From Gaiellasilicea sp963707575 (GTDB lineage Bacteria; Actinomycetota; Thermoleophilia; Gaiellales; Gaiellaceae), in the NCBI GenBank assembly GCA_963707575.1, contig OY970171.1, positions 62,001 through 126,000 on the forward strand: a stretch of 64,000 nt of DNA. The letters run 5' to 3'. The notes below the pieces were generated by a model. The model was not told where the DNA came from, did no database searches, and saw only the letters and a list, made by a program, of their open reading frames with translations. Below, in pieces: positions 40,497-49,269 of the stretch. A program made the position numbers and the translations under genes. Position 1 is the stretch's first letter. Every line of letters starts with the position of its first letter.

Positions 40497-40810
40497 GATA
40501 CAAGCGAGTGTAAACCGCTCTAGTGCTGACTAATGTCCAACTATGAAATCCCACCCGTTGCGGTGGTCTATCTGACTTTCAAACCGGTATCGAGGGGGGC
40601 TTTTTCCTGTCACAAACCCTACCCGCCCAACCCTTGTGCAGCGGCCGCAAACGGTTTAGAAATCACTCTTGTAGAACCGACAAATCTCTCGGCACCTGAA
40701 GCCGCCGGAAAGGAGGCAACTGCCGCGAAAGTCTCGTGATGGAACGTCCAGTTTTGCAGCAGTTCGTGGGTCAATCTTGGGGATTTCTACGAAGTGGGGA
40801 GAATCAACAC
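40497..40810 (+). promoter_or_regulatory. promoter and leader of the 780-residue exported protein
   Basis: This 314-bp non-coding stretch has a clear promoter: TTGTGC (40634-40639), a 17-nt spacer and TAGAAA (40657-40662), predicting a leader of about 140 nt. The leader is rich in short complementary segments (GCCGCC with GGAGGC around 40704-40720; GGCAACTGCC) and ends with a purine-rich ribosome-binding site (GGGGAGA) before ATG 40811. A long structured leader on a probably abundant mRNA may stabilise it or regulate translation. I could not match it to a known riboswitch. Confidence 0.55.
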
Positions 40811-43153
40811 ATGCGTAAGAGACTGAGGATCGCGTTGCTTGCGATTCCGGTTGCTCTCCTTGCGAGTCTCGCGTTTGCGGGAACCGCAGCGGCAGATCAT
40901 CCGGATCCGCAGACAGCGAACATCCCGTACGTCGGGTGGTTGGGCAACACCATCCGCGTTGCGAAGTGCTTCGACAGCAGGCAGGCGGAAGGCGACCTTA
41001 GTCGTCTTTCGGGCGTCGATCTGTCGTCCATCCTGTACCGCGGGAAGTACCGCATCGAGGACTGGAGCGGTGACCCGTTCCAGAAGCCCGTCTTCCTGAA
41101 CGACAGTGACGGCGATGTCGTCCCGCGCTACGTCGACGGCCGGCTCTGCTTCGCAGTGCAGGTCGCGTCGCTGAAGGCGGGCATGGCAGTGATCAAGCTC
41201 GCGGTTCGGCCGGACCTGCTCGGCCTGTTCCCGGGGCTTGATGTGTTGGCCACGCACCAGTTCCTCGTGATCTGGCTGCGCTCCAACGCTCCGGTCATCC
41301 GTGAGGTCGCGGACGACGATTTCCCGAGCATCTCGCTCGGCGACCCGCTCGGCGACGGGATCTTCAACCCGCCGTTCTCGAACGGGCTCGTGCAGATCAA
41401 CGTCACCGGCACGTTCCCGCTCGGGAACAACTTCGCCGGCAACGACACCACGGGTACCGCTGACTCGATCACGCTGCCGGGCGACTGGGCGCAGCTTGCT
41501 GGGCTCTACTCGTTCGACAGCGATCGTGAAGACGGCGGCGTTCCCGGCACGGCCGTGGACCGCTGGGACATCCACGATGACCAGCTCGAGACCGAGGGTC
41601 ACGTCGCGAACAGCGACTGCGGTCCCCCGGCCGGCGCGGTCGAGGCCGTGGACAACTGCTACACCGGCACGGGCAACGACCAGAACGGTCCGTTCTCGAG
41701 CATCTACGGCATGTCGACGGGCCTCGGTCCGTTCGAGCCGCTCGAGCGCCTGACGCTCCTGTCAGACGGCAAGACGGATGCCGGCGATGCCCCGATGCCT
41801 CCGCTCCGCGTTGACGTGCGGATCGGGCCCGGCGGTGCCGGCGGTCTGGAGAAGGCGGACAAGGACGACATCTACGTCCGCGATTCGTCGATTCCGGACG
41901 GTCGTCCGCACAACCTGTACGCGCCGTACTACCGTGCCCTGATCCCGGCCTCGCTGCCGCAGGACAACGGCACGACGTCGGGCGTCTCCGGGTCGTTCAC
42001 GAACAACTTCCCGGGCTGGCTCGACCAGGACGGTCGGTACGACTACTGGGCGCTTGCACGGCGTCATACGGAAGATCCGCTCCGTAACCAGCGGCTGTGC
42101 AAGGACGAGCTCGGCAACTACCGCACCTCGCCGACCGGTTTCGACCACGTCGGTGTCTACACGGACGAGCACGGCGAGGCGTTCGTCTCGTTCAACCCGA
42201 ACACCGGGTTCAACTTCGCAGTGGACTCGAACTTCCGCTGCGACCTTGACCTCCCGGCGAACCGCACCTTCGAGAGCGAGATCACCGCTCAGGGCATCTA
42301 TCCCGATCAGCCTGTCCTCTGGGATACCGCGAGCAAGATCTCGAACACGCTGACGAAGACCGTGAACATCGCGGCCAGCAAGACGCTCAGCTGCGTCCCG
42401 AAGGGTCGCCACGAGTCGTTCTGCGTCGAGACGATCCTGGACATCCAGGGCCGGCCCGTCGCTGGCGCCTCGGTCGAGTTCGTGCGCACGCCGCGTGGGC
42501 CGATCCAGGCCGACGCAGCTCTGCACGGCGGCTTCGACACTCGTGGCCAGGAGCTCGTCAACCAGGGCGATGACTTCGTCCGGGTCAAGACGAACAGCCT
42601 CGGCCAGGCCGGCGTTGTCGTCACGGAGTCGCTGAACATCTGCGTCGACGTGAAGAGCGAGAACATCGGCACCCGTTGGAGCGAGCAGAACCCGGGTGTC
42701 AAGCGGTTCTTCCTGGTCAACCCGACCACCGGTGGCACGACGCAGTGTGCTGGTGGCACCACCACGCCGCCTGGCGGCACGGGTGGCACGGGTGGCACGG
42801 GTGGCACGGGCGGCAGCACGGCGACCACGGGCGTCCAGTCCGCGGCCTCCGTCGTGAGCCTGGCCGGCGCCCCGACGCCTGCGGCGCAGACGCCGAAGGC
42901 GAAGGCGGCGGCGAAGGCTGCGAAGGCCAAGCTCCGCTCGGCCAAGCTGCTCGTCGTCAAGGGCAACCGTTACCTGGTGCTTCGGCTCTCGAGCCCGAAT
43001 GCAACCGCCAAGGTGCGGATCGTCCTCGTCAACAAGCAGGGCAAGGTTCAGCGTGTCGTGATCCGCAAGATCGGTACGAACCGGTCGGTCACGGTGCCGA
43101 ACCTGAAGTTCAACAAGACGGTCAAGTCGGTCCGCGTCTCGGTCGTCGCCTAA
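40811..43153 (+). CDS. large exported surface protein with GGT-repeat linker
   Basis: A 780-residue exported protein of unknown family. Signal peptide 1-28 (ends TAAAD), then a long domain rich in aromatic and acidic residues (IPYVGWLGNTIRVAKCFD; DDFPSISLGDPLGDGIFNPPF; PGWLDQDGRYDYWALARRH) with scattered Cys. A beta-sandwich-like segment follows (SFCVETILDIQGRPVAGASVEF), then a Gly-Gly-Thr repeat linker (about 655-669). It ends in an Ala/Lys-rich segment and a small beta domain (KVRIVLVNKQGKVQRVVIRK). Third positions are less GC-biased than in neighbours. With its own promoter, long leader and strong terminator, it looks highly expressed, perhaps an S-layer-like wall protein. Confidence 0.75.
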   Translation: MRKRLRIALLAIPVALLASLAFAGTAAADHPDPQTANIPYVGWLGNTIRVAKCFDSRQAEGDLSRLSGVDLSSILYRGKYRIEDWSGDPFQKPVFLNDSDGDVVPRYVDGRLCFAVQVASLKAGMAVIKLAVRPDLLGLFPGLDVLATHQFLVIWLRSNAPVIREVADDDFPSISLGDPLGDGIFNPPFSNGLVQINVTGTFPLGNNFAGNDTTGTADSITLPGDWAQLAGLYSFDSDREDGGVPGTAVDRWDIHDDQLETEGHVANSDCGPPAGAVEAVDNCYTGTGNDQNGPFSSIYGMSTGLGPFEPLERLTLLSDGKTDAGDAPMPPLRVDVRIGPGGAGGLEKADKDDIYVRDSSIPDGRPHNLYAPYYRALIPASLPQDNGTTSGVSGSFTNNFPGWLDQDGRYDYWALARRHTEDPLRNQRLCKDELGNYRTSPTGFDHVGVYTDEHGEAFVSFNPNTGFNFAVDSNFRCDLDLPANRTFESEITAQGIYPDQPVLWDTASKISNTLTKTVNIAASKTLSCVPKGRHESFCVETILDIQGRPVAGASVEFVRTPRGPIQADAALHGGFDTRGQELVNQGDDFVRVKTNSLGQAGVVVTESLNICVDVKSENIGTRWSEQNPGVKRFFLVNPTTGGTTQCAGGTTTPPGGTGGTGGTGGTGGSTATTGVQSAASVVSLAGAPTPAAQTPKAKAAAKAAKAKLRSAKLLVVKGNRYLVLRLSSPNATAKVRIVLVNKQGKVQRVVIRKIGTNRSVTVPNLKFNKTVKSVRVSVVA
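42775..42812 (+). repeat. 9-bp coding tandem repeat (GGT linker)
   Basis: About four consecutive units of GGCACGGGT encode a Gly-Thr-Gly linker inside the exported protein. The near-identity of the units suggests replication slippage, so copy number could vary between strains and change the linker length. Confidence 0.7.
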
Positions 43154-43182
43154 GCGGCGGCAAGACCGACACGCACGACCTG

Positions 43183-43219
43183 GAGAGGGCCCGCCGCAAG
43201 GCGGGCCCTCTCTCTTCTT
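43183..43219. terminator. bidirectional intrinsic terminator
   Basis: GAGAGGGCCCGCC (43183-43195), loop GCAA, and GGCGGGCCCTCTC (43200-43212), followed by TCTTCTT. A 13-bp perfect stem with a GNRA loop, placed 30 nt after the 780-residue protein stop and just before the convergent subtilase stop. It is the strongest terminator seen outside the rRNA operon. Confidence 0.88.
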
Positions 43220-43220
43220 G

Positions 43221-44465
43221 TCAGGGCAGGTCGAGGGAGCGAGCAGCGCGAGCCGGCATCGGCTCGTCGGTGCTGCCGGGAGCTGAGGTCGCCGCCGTGG
43301 CGGGTGCCAGCGCGCCGAGGACTGCAGCCGCGTCGATCCGGCCGGTCGAGACGAAGTCGCCGACGGAGCGCGCGCCCGCCGTCACGGCGCCCTCGATCGC
43401 CTCTGTGGAGGTCTCGGGAGCGAAGGACCGGGCGAGGCCGACGATCCCCGAGAGGAAGGCGGTCGCGGACGACGTTCCGCAGAACTCTCCGTAGCCGCCG
43501 CCGGGAGCGGTCGTCAGGTTGCAGCCGGGGGCCGCGACGCGGACCCAGCTGCCGTAGCTCGACCACTCGTACCGTGCGTCAGCGGCGTCGGTGCCCGCGA
43601 CGCTCAGCACACCGGGGTACGCGGCCGGGAAGGTGGCATCGGCCGTGCCGCTGTTCCCAGCGGCGGCGACGACGACGACGCCGCGTGAGCGCGCGTGCGC
43701 GATCGCCGCGGCCACGGCGTCGTCGGGAGCGTTCATCGTGAAGCTCATGTTGATCACGTTGGCGCCGTGGTCGGCCGCCCACACGATCCCTTCCGCGACG
43801 GCCGAGGCGTTCCCCGTGCCGTCCGCGCCGATCACCTTCACCGGCATCACCGAGCAGCGCCAGCACGTGCTCGTGACGCCGACTGCATTGTTGGAGCGCG
43901 CGGCGATCACACCCGTGACCATCGTGCCGTGACCGTGGTCGTCGGAGGGATCCCCATCCTGGTTGACGACGTCGAAGCCGGCGACGAACGAGCCCTGCAG
44001 GTCGGGGTGACCGAGGTCCGCCCCGGTGTCCAGAACAGCCACGACCGTCTCGGTGCGGCCCGTCGTCAGGCGCCACGCCGAAGGCGCGTTCGCCCTGGCG
44101 AGAGCCCAGGAGTCGCGCCAGAGCGGATCGTTCGGCGGCGCCGGCTCGCTCGGGCTCGACACGACCGGGCGGACGGGCTGGCGCGGGCGACGCGGCTTCG
44201 CGGCGCGCACCACAGCCTTGCGATTCCGCCGCGTGACCTTGGCAGCGGCCCGCGAGCGCTTCGGGGCTTGCTTGGCCTTCCGCGCCGGCCTGAGCTCGGC
44301 ATCCGCCACGGAGGCGATCACGGGCTCTGCGCCGGTCTCACGCTCGCCGGCCCGGGATGCATCGTTCCAGAGCAGCGAGAGAGCGACCAGGAACGCCCCC
44401 ACGAGGAGCAGGAGCGCGCTGGGCGCGAAGTTGAGGAGGTGAGCGGCGCGAGGAGGCTGAGACAT
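43221..44465 (-). CDS. membrane-anchored subtilase with basic linker (S8)
   Basis: A 414-residue S8 peptidase with an N-terminal hydrophobic helix (about 14-33) that lacks an obvious cleavage site, so it may stay anchored. A strongly basic linker at about 59-98 (KRSRAAAKVTRRNRKAVVR) follows. Catalytic Asp146 (VAVLDTGAD), His179 (DHGHGTMVTGVIAAR), Ser332 (CGTSSATAFLSG), oxyanion Asn in AAAGNSG. Cys201/Cys204 (CWRC) and Cys315/Cys329 match the spacing in the 39207 subtilase. The C-terminus is short, without an extra domain. It ends against the shared terminator. Confidence 0.9.
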   Translation of the reverse strand: MSQPPRAAHLLNFAPSALLLLVGAFLVALSLLWNDASRAGERETGAEPVIASVADAELRPARKAKQAPKRSRAAAKVTRRNRKAVVRAAKPRRPRQPVRPVVSSPSEPAPPNDPLWRDSWALARANAPSAWRLTTGRTETVVAVLDTGADLGHPDLQGSFVAGFDVVNQDGDPSDDHGHGTMVTGVIAARSNNAVGVTSTCWRCSVMPVKVIGADGTGNASAVAEGIVWAADHGANVINMSFTMNAPDDAVAAAIAHARSRGVVVVAAAGNSGTADATFPAAYPGVLSVAGTDAADARYEWSSYGSWVRVAAPGCNLTTAPGGGYGEFCGTSSATAFLSGIVGLARSFAPETSTEAIEGAVTAGARSVGDFVSTGRIDAAAVLGALAPATAATSAPGSTDEPMPARAARSLDLP

Positions 44466-44533
44466 GCGACCTGCTCTGTATCGGCAGGCAGCCGCGCTCC
44501 TTTACAGCGAATCGCCTCAGCCCTCGAAGGCGC

Positions 44534-45556
44534 TCAGATCACGAACGTGCGGAACCCGGCGCGCACGCGCACACCCTCGGTGCGGACGCCCACCGTGGCC
44601 ACGATCAGCTCGCCCTGCGCTCCGCGTGGAACCCGCCAGACGCAGGTCGCCTCGGCACCCCTCAGCCGATGCACGAGCACGTCGAGGCGACTCTCCCCGA
44701 TGGTGGCGCTGCAGAACACCCGGCCCTTTGCCAGCTGCTTCCCGCGCCGGAGCACCGTGACCGTGCTCACGAGCTTGCGCCCCGCCCTCGGCCGATGCGC
44801 AACCGACAGGTCCTTCAGGACGATGCCGCTCGACGCGGTGACCGACGCGGCCGGCTCCCGCGGCGCCGAGCTCGACGGCTGCTGGGCCGGAGGCGGAGGC
44901 GTGGAGGTGGGTGGAGGTGGCGGCGGCGGAGGCGGCGGCGGAGGGGGAGGCGGTGGGGGCGGCGGCGAACCGTCCGCCACGGTTCCGAAGGCGTTGACCC
45001 AGTAGAACCGGCCGGAGGAGTTCGCGGCGGCAGCCGCCCCGATCGCAGCCCAGCCCGGGTTCTCGATGTTCGACCGGTGTCCGGGTGAGGCCAGCCAGCC
45101 GTTGAAGACGGCCTGGGCGCTCGCGTAGCCGTACGCGATGTTCTCTCCCCAACCGGTGCCGTAGCCGCAGGCCTGCATCCGGTCCCCGGTCGTCCGGGCG
45201 ACCGGCGGGGCCGGATCGTTGTGCGCCATGTAGGAGTAGCGCGCCATGTGACGCGCCTTCCAGAGCGCCGAGGCGCCGAGCGCCGGCGAGGCGACGAGCT
45301 GCCGCAGGCCCAGGGTCGCCCGGTGTGCATTCACGAGCTGGATCGTCTGCGCAGCGAGGTCTGCTCTCGGGACGCCCCAGTCCGAACCCGGCGTGCAATC
45401 CCCGACGAGGGTGTTCGCACTCGCCGACTGCGGTGCGAGCACGGCGGCGTAGATCGCCGAGGCCGCGATGATCGCGGCCGTGACGAGCGTCGCGACGGCG
45501 CGTGCACAGTGCCCACGCAGGAGCCGGTCGATCGATGTCAGCGGCGGGGGATCCAT
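44534..45556 (-). CDS. exported CAP-domain (SCP/PR-1) protein with poly-Pro linker
   Basis: A 340-residue exported CAP protein. An N-terminal hydrophobic segment (about 18-46) is followed by the CAP domain (about 60-190): LVNAHRATLGLRQL, HMARYSYMAHNDP, GENIAYGYAS and NGWLASPGHRSNIENP, containing the usual His and Glu of the CAP cavity. A linker with 19 consecutive Pro precedes a beta-rich C-terminal domain (VLKDLSVAHRPRAGRKLVSTV). Bacterial CAP proteins are mostly of unknown activity, often lipid- or spore/wall-associated. It is a tandem paralogue of the next gene. Confidence 0.9.
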   Translation of the reverse strand: MDPPPLTSIDRLLRGHCARAVATLVTAAIIAASAIYAAVLAPQSASANTLVGDCTPGSDWGVPRADLAAQTIQLVNAHRATLGLRQLVASPALGASALWKARHMARYSYMAHNDPAPPVARTTGDRMQACGYGTGWGENIAYGYASAQAVFNGWLASPGHRSNIENPGWAAIGAAAAANSSGRFYWVNAFGTVADGSPPPPPPPPPPPPPPPPPPPTSTPPPPAQQPSSSAPREPAASVTASSGIVLKDLSVAHRPRAGRKLVSTVTVLRRGKQLAKGRVFCSATIGESRLDVLVHRLRGAEATCVWRVPRGAQGELIVATVGVRTEGVRVRAGFRTFVI

Positions 45557-45601
45557 CTGACGAGGGATCGACCCTAACAGCCCCGAGCTTGAGTAGCCGG
45601 T

Positions 45602-46579
45602 TCAGGCGACCCAGGCGCGGAACGGCGCACGCACGCGCTGCCGGCCCCGACCGACCACGACGACGCCCCGCACGAGCTTGCCGCTCGATGCTACGGGGAG
45701 GCGCCAGGCACACGTTGCCCGTCCCGCCCTGAAGCCGTGCTCGACGATCGCGAGCGGTTGCCCCCCGAGACGCCCGTAGCAGCCGACCCTGCCCGCGGTG
45801 ACGCGCTCGCCGTTTCGGAACACCCCAACGGTGCCCGTCAGGGTCCTTCCCGCCCGGGGCCGGCGCGGACTCAGCCGGAGCCCGCGCAAGGCCACGGCGC
45901 CGTTCGCCGAGACCGCCCTGGGTTTGCTCGGCGTTGCGGGAGGCGTGGTCGTCGTCGTGGTCGTGGTGGTAGTGGTCGTGGTCGTCGTGGTGGCCGTCGT
46001 GGTCGGAGGCGGCGGCGGTGGCTCCGGCGGCTCGGAGCCGAAGGAGTGCGCCCAGTAGATCGTCCCGGTGCTACCGGCGGCCGCGCCGGAGCCGATCGAG
46101 ACCCAGTTCGGATTTTCGATGTTCGCCCGGTGACCCGGCGAGCTCAGCCAGCCGTTGAGCGCCGCCTCGGCGGTGGCGTAGCCGTAGGCGATGTTCTCAC
46201 CCCAGCTCCCGCCGACGCCGCACGCCTGCATACGCTCACCCGCCGAGCGCGCCACCGGAGGCGCGGGATCGTTGTGAGCCATGTACGAGTAGCGCGCCAT
46301 GTGCCGCGCCTTCCACACGGCCGAGGCCTCGAGCGTCGGCGACACCGACAGCCGGCCCAGGCCCAGCCCGCGCCGATGTGCGTTGACGAGGTCGACCGTT
46401 TGCGTGGCGAGCGCGGCGCGCAGGCTCCCCCAGTCCGCGCCGGGAACGCAGTCGCCGGCAGCGGCCGTCGCCTCCGCGCGCAGCGACCGATACCCCGCGC
46501 TCCCGAGCGCCAGCGCGGCAATCACGGCCGAGGCCACGACTGCGACGAGCGTCCTTGTCAGTGAGCTTTTCGAGCGCAC
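45602..46579 (-). CDS. exported CAP-domain protein with poly-Thr linker
   Basis: A 325-residue paralogue of the preceding gene, with the same order: hydrophobic N-terminus (about 8-28), CAP domain (LVNAHRRGLGLGRL; HMARYSYMAHNDP; GENIAYGYAT; NGWLSSPGHRANIENP), a linker, and the same C-terminal beta domain (ALRGLRLSPRRPRAGRTLTG). The linker here is 16 Thr, Ala, then 3 Thr, instead of poly-Pro. Thr runs are typical O-glycosylation tracts in actinobacterial secreted proteins. GTG start at 46579; 45 bp separate the two genes. Confidence 0.9.
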   Translation of the reverse strand: MRSKSSLTRTLVAVVASAVIAALALGSAGYRSLRAEATAAAGDCVPGADWGSLRAALATQTVDLVNAHRRGLGLGRLSVSPTLEASAVWKARHMARYSYMAHNDPAPPVARSAGERMQACGVGGSWGENIAYGYATAEAALNGWLSSPGHRANIENPNWVSIGSGAAAGSTGTIYWAHSFGSEPPEPPPPPPTTTATTTTTTTTTTTTTTTTPPATPSKPRAVSANGAVALRGLRLSPRRPRAGRTLTGTVGVFRNGERVTAGRVGCYGRLGGQPLAIVEHGFRAGRATCAWRLPVASSGKLVRGVVVVGRGRQRVRAPFRAWVA

Positions 46580-46660
46580 GTGAGAGGGATCGAGACGCCG
46601 GCGGCGATGAGGTACGACGCCCGATCGGGGCGAACCTACCGATCTGCCCGGACGGAGCTG

Positions 46661-48304
46661 CTAGCGGATCTCGTGAAACGCGGCCTGAACCAATGCCAGC
46701 GCGGCGTGCAGCTCTTTCATCCGGTCCAGCTCCGCTCCGGCGAGCTCGCGCCGCAGCCGGCGCTCACGCAGGTTGAGCAGCAGCTCCTTGCCGGTGCGCT
46801 CGTCGAGCCCTTCGCGCGCTGCTCGCGCGTCCAGCTCCGCCCGCAACGCCACGAGCTCGTCGTCGGTCGTGCCTTCCACGAGGTGCTCGCGGAAGCGACG
46901 GTTCGTCGCCGAGTCGAAGTGCTCGGGCGACACCTCGGCGAGCAGCTTGACGAGCGTCGGGAACGCCACACAGGCCGCAAGCGCGTCGCGCTCGAGCCGG
47001 TCGCCCTTGACGAGCATCTTCGGCGAGAGGTCTTCCTCCAGCGAGGGCACGTGCGCCTTGGCTCCGAGCCCGGCCAGTGTCTCCCGCGGCAGGTCGAGCC
47101 GGTCTGCGAGTAGGCGGAGCGCATCCTGGCGCTCCGGTGAGTCCTCGGCCCGCTCGAGCACCGCGCGCGCCCGGACGAACGCCTCCTGCCTGTCGGGCGC
47201 GCGCTCGAGCTCGAGCCGGACGCGGTACAGGACGTAGCTCTCGGCCCGTACGAGCCGTGCCTCGAACCCCGCCGGCGCGTCGGCAGGATCCTGCCCCTTC
47301 GGCAACGTCACGACCCGGACGTCGAAGCCGAGTGTGGTCGCCAGCTCCATCCCGCGGAGCGTCGCCTCCTCGCCGGCGGCGTCGGAGTCGAAGCAGAGGT
47401 AGATCCGACGGGTGAGCCGCTGGAGCTCCTTCAGCTGGCGCTCGGTCAGCGCCGTTCCCATCGACGCCACGGTCGGCTCGAACCCCGCCTGGCGGAGCGC
47501 GATCACGTCCGTGTTCCCCTCGACGACGACGGCACGCTCCTGCTTCGCGATCGCCGTCCGGGCGAGGTGGAGGCCGTAGAGCACCGCCGATTTGTGGAAG
47601 AGCTCGGTCTCGGGCGTGTTCACGTACTTGCCGCGCAGCGGGTCGTCCTCGCGCAGCTTCCGCGCCTGGAAGCCGATCACGCGCCCGCGCGCGTCGGCGA
47701 GCGGGAACATCAGCCGCGGCGGGAAGTAGTCGTTGCCACGGGCGTTGGTCAGGCCCGCGGCGCGCAGCTCGTCGCGCGTGAAACCCTTCTCCTGCGCCTT
47801 GCCGGCGAGACCGGTGCCCGGCGACAGGCCGAGCCTGAACTCGCGGCAGACCTCCTCCCCCAGCCCGCGGCTCGCGAGGTATGCGCGCACCGGCTCACCG
47901 GCGGCCGAGTCCCACAGATGGCGCTCGTAGAACGCCGTCGCCTGGTCGAGCAGTGCGTGCAGCCGGTCACGGCGCTGTCGCGCGGCCTCGACCTGCGGCG
48001 AGCTCTCCTCGTATTCGAGCGTGACCCGGAAGCGCTGCGCGAGCCACTCGACCGCACCGACGAAGTCGACGCTCTCCGTCTCCCGCACGAACGAGATCAC
48101 GTCGCCGCCCTTGCCGCAGCCGAAGCAGTGATAGAGCTTGTCCACCGGGTTGACCGAGAAGCTGGGCGTCCGCTCCTCGTGGAAGGGACAGCGGCCGCTG
48201 TAGCGGGCACCGGCCTTGCGCAAGGACGTGCGCCCGCTCACCACCTCGACCATGTCGGCGGCGGCGACGACGGCGCGCACGGAGTCGTCCTTGATCCGCG
48301 CCAC
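46661..48304 (-). CDS. dnaG: DNA primase
   Basis: Makes RNA primers for replication. The 547-residue protein has the CHC2 zinc finger with ligands Cys39, His42, Cys60 and Cys63 (GRCPFHEERTPSF and YHCFGCGKGGD), the RNA-polymerase basic region, and the Toprim fold with VVVEGNTDVIAL and YLCFDSDAAGEEAT supplying the acidic metal residues. A C-terminal helicase-binding-like region follows. It is slightly short for the family (about 580-640), with the loss at the C-terminus. GTG 48304 shares one base with the dGTPase stop (TAGTG), so the two are coupled. Confidence 0.96.
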   Translation of the reverse strand: MARIKDDSVRAVVAAADMVEVVSGRTSLRKAGARYSGRCPFHEERTPSFSVNPVDKLYHCFGCGKGGDVISFVRETESVDFVGAVEWLAQRFRVTLEYEESSPQVEAARQRRDRLHALLDQATAFYERHLWDSAAGEPVRAYLASRGLGEEVCREFRLGLSPGTGLAGKAQEKGFTRDELRAAGLTNARGNDYFPPRLMFPLADARGRVIGFQARKLREDDPLRGKYVNTPETELFHKSAVLYGLHLARTAIAKQERAVVVEGNTDVIALRQAGFEPTVASMGTALTERQLKELQRLTRRIYLCFDSDAAGEEATLRGMELATTLGFDVRVVTLPKGQDPADAPAGFEARLVRAESYVLYRVRLELERAPDRQEAFVRARAVLERAEDSPERQDALRLLADRLDLPRETLAGLGAKAHVPSLEEDLSPKMLVKGDRLERDALAACVAFPTLVKLLAEVSPEHFDSATNRRFREHLVEGTTDDELVALRAELDARAAREGLDERTGKELLLNLRERRLRRELAGAELDRMKELHAALALVQAAFHEIR

Positions 48305-49260
48305 TAGGCGGGCTGCTCGGCGTACGACAGGGCGAACCGGTCGGTCATCCCGGAGAGGAAGTCGGCGATTGCCTGGGCGTCGTCGCCGCGGTCGACCAGG
48401 CGGTCGAAGATGACGCGAATCGTCCGATGGGCGCGCTCATGCTCGTCGCGCGCATGCGGCCCGAGGTAGACGCGCTCGAACATGAAGGCGCGGAGCGCCA
48501 GCATCGCAGCGCCGATCTCCTCGCTCTGGACGATGTCGCCGGCGAGCTCCGAGCTCTCGACGATGTCGTGGACGAGCCTGTCGATCCGGCGCGCGCCCGT
48601 CTCGCCGAGGAGCTCGATCTCCGCCCGCGGGAGGTCGCCTGCGGCGAGGATCCCGAACCGGATTGCATCGTCGATGTCGTGGTTGATGTACGCGACGCGG
48701 TCGACGAGCCTGACGATCTTCCCCTCGAGGGTCTCGGGCTCGCGCGGCCCCGTGTGGGTGAGGATGCCGTCGCGCACCTCAGCCGTCAGGTTCAGCTGCT
48801 CGGCGATCCGCAGCGACTGCTCGTTGTGCCGGAACCCGACGCGGAAGCGCTCGAGCAGGCAGCGGTCGAGCTGCTCCTCGCCCGCGTGGCCGAACGGGGG
48901 GTGCCCGGTGTCGTGCCCGAGCCCGATCGCCTCGGTCAGGTCCTCGTTCAACCGGAGCGCCCGGGCCACGACCCGCGCAATTCCTGCCGTCTCGAGCGTG
49001 TGGGTCATACGCGTCCGGTAGTGGTCTCCGGCCGGGTCGATGAAGACCTGGGTCTTGCCCTTCAGCCGGCGGAACGGCTTCGAGTGGAGGATCCGGTCGC
49101 GGTCGCGCTGAAAGGGCGTGCGGAGTCCGCATTCCTCCTCGGGACGGAGCCGGCCGCGCGTCTCGTAGGAGCGGACGGCGTGCTGCGAGAGCGTCGACTC
49201 CTCCTGCTCGCGCACGCGGGCCTCGAAGGCGTCGGCGACTCGACCTGCTACGTGAGGCAT
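48304..49260 (-). CDS. dgt: dGTP triphosphohydrolase-like HD-domain protein
   Basis: A 318-residue HD-domain enzyme that hydrolyses dNTPs to nucleoside and triphosphate. The His and His-Asp metal ligands are seen in YRTRMTHTLETAGIARVV and IGLGHDTGHPPFGHAG, and the dGTPase signature SKPFRRLKGKTQVFIDPAGDHYRTR precedes them (basic and aromatic substrate residues). Length fits the shorter Dgt type common in actinobacteria, where the gene regularly precedes dnaG. The ATG is 6 nt after TAACGT (49272-49267), whose TAA is the stop codon of the SDR gene. Confidence 0.94.
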   Translation of the reverse strand: MPHVAGRVADAFEARVREQEESTLSQHAVRSYETRGRLRPEEECGLRTPFQRDRDRILHSKPFRRLKGKTQVFIDPAGDHYRTRMTHTLETAGIARVVARALRLNEDLTEAIGLGHDTGHPPFGHAGEEQLDRCLLERFRVGFRHNEQSLRIAEQLNLTAEVRDGILTHTGPREPETLEGKIVRLVDRVAYINHDIDDAIRFGILAAGDLPRAEIELLGETGARRIDRLVHDIVESSELAGDIVQSEEIGAAMLALRAFMFERVYLGPHARDEHERAHRTIRVIFDRLVDRGDDAQAIADFLSGMTDRFALSYAEQPA

Positions 49261-49269
49261 CGTTCCACG

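Noticed and set aside
40669..40810. A c-di-GMP, ydaO or cobalamin riboswitch in the leader of the exported protein
   Set aside because: Some purine-rich and GCC-rich stretches look suggestive, but the order of conserved segments does not match any of these consensus structures that I know.
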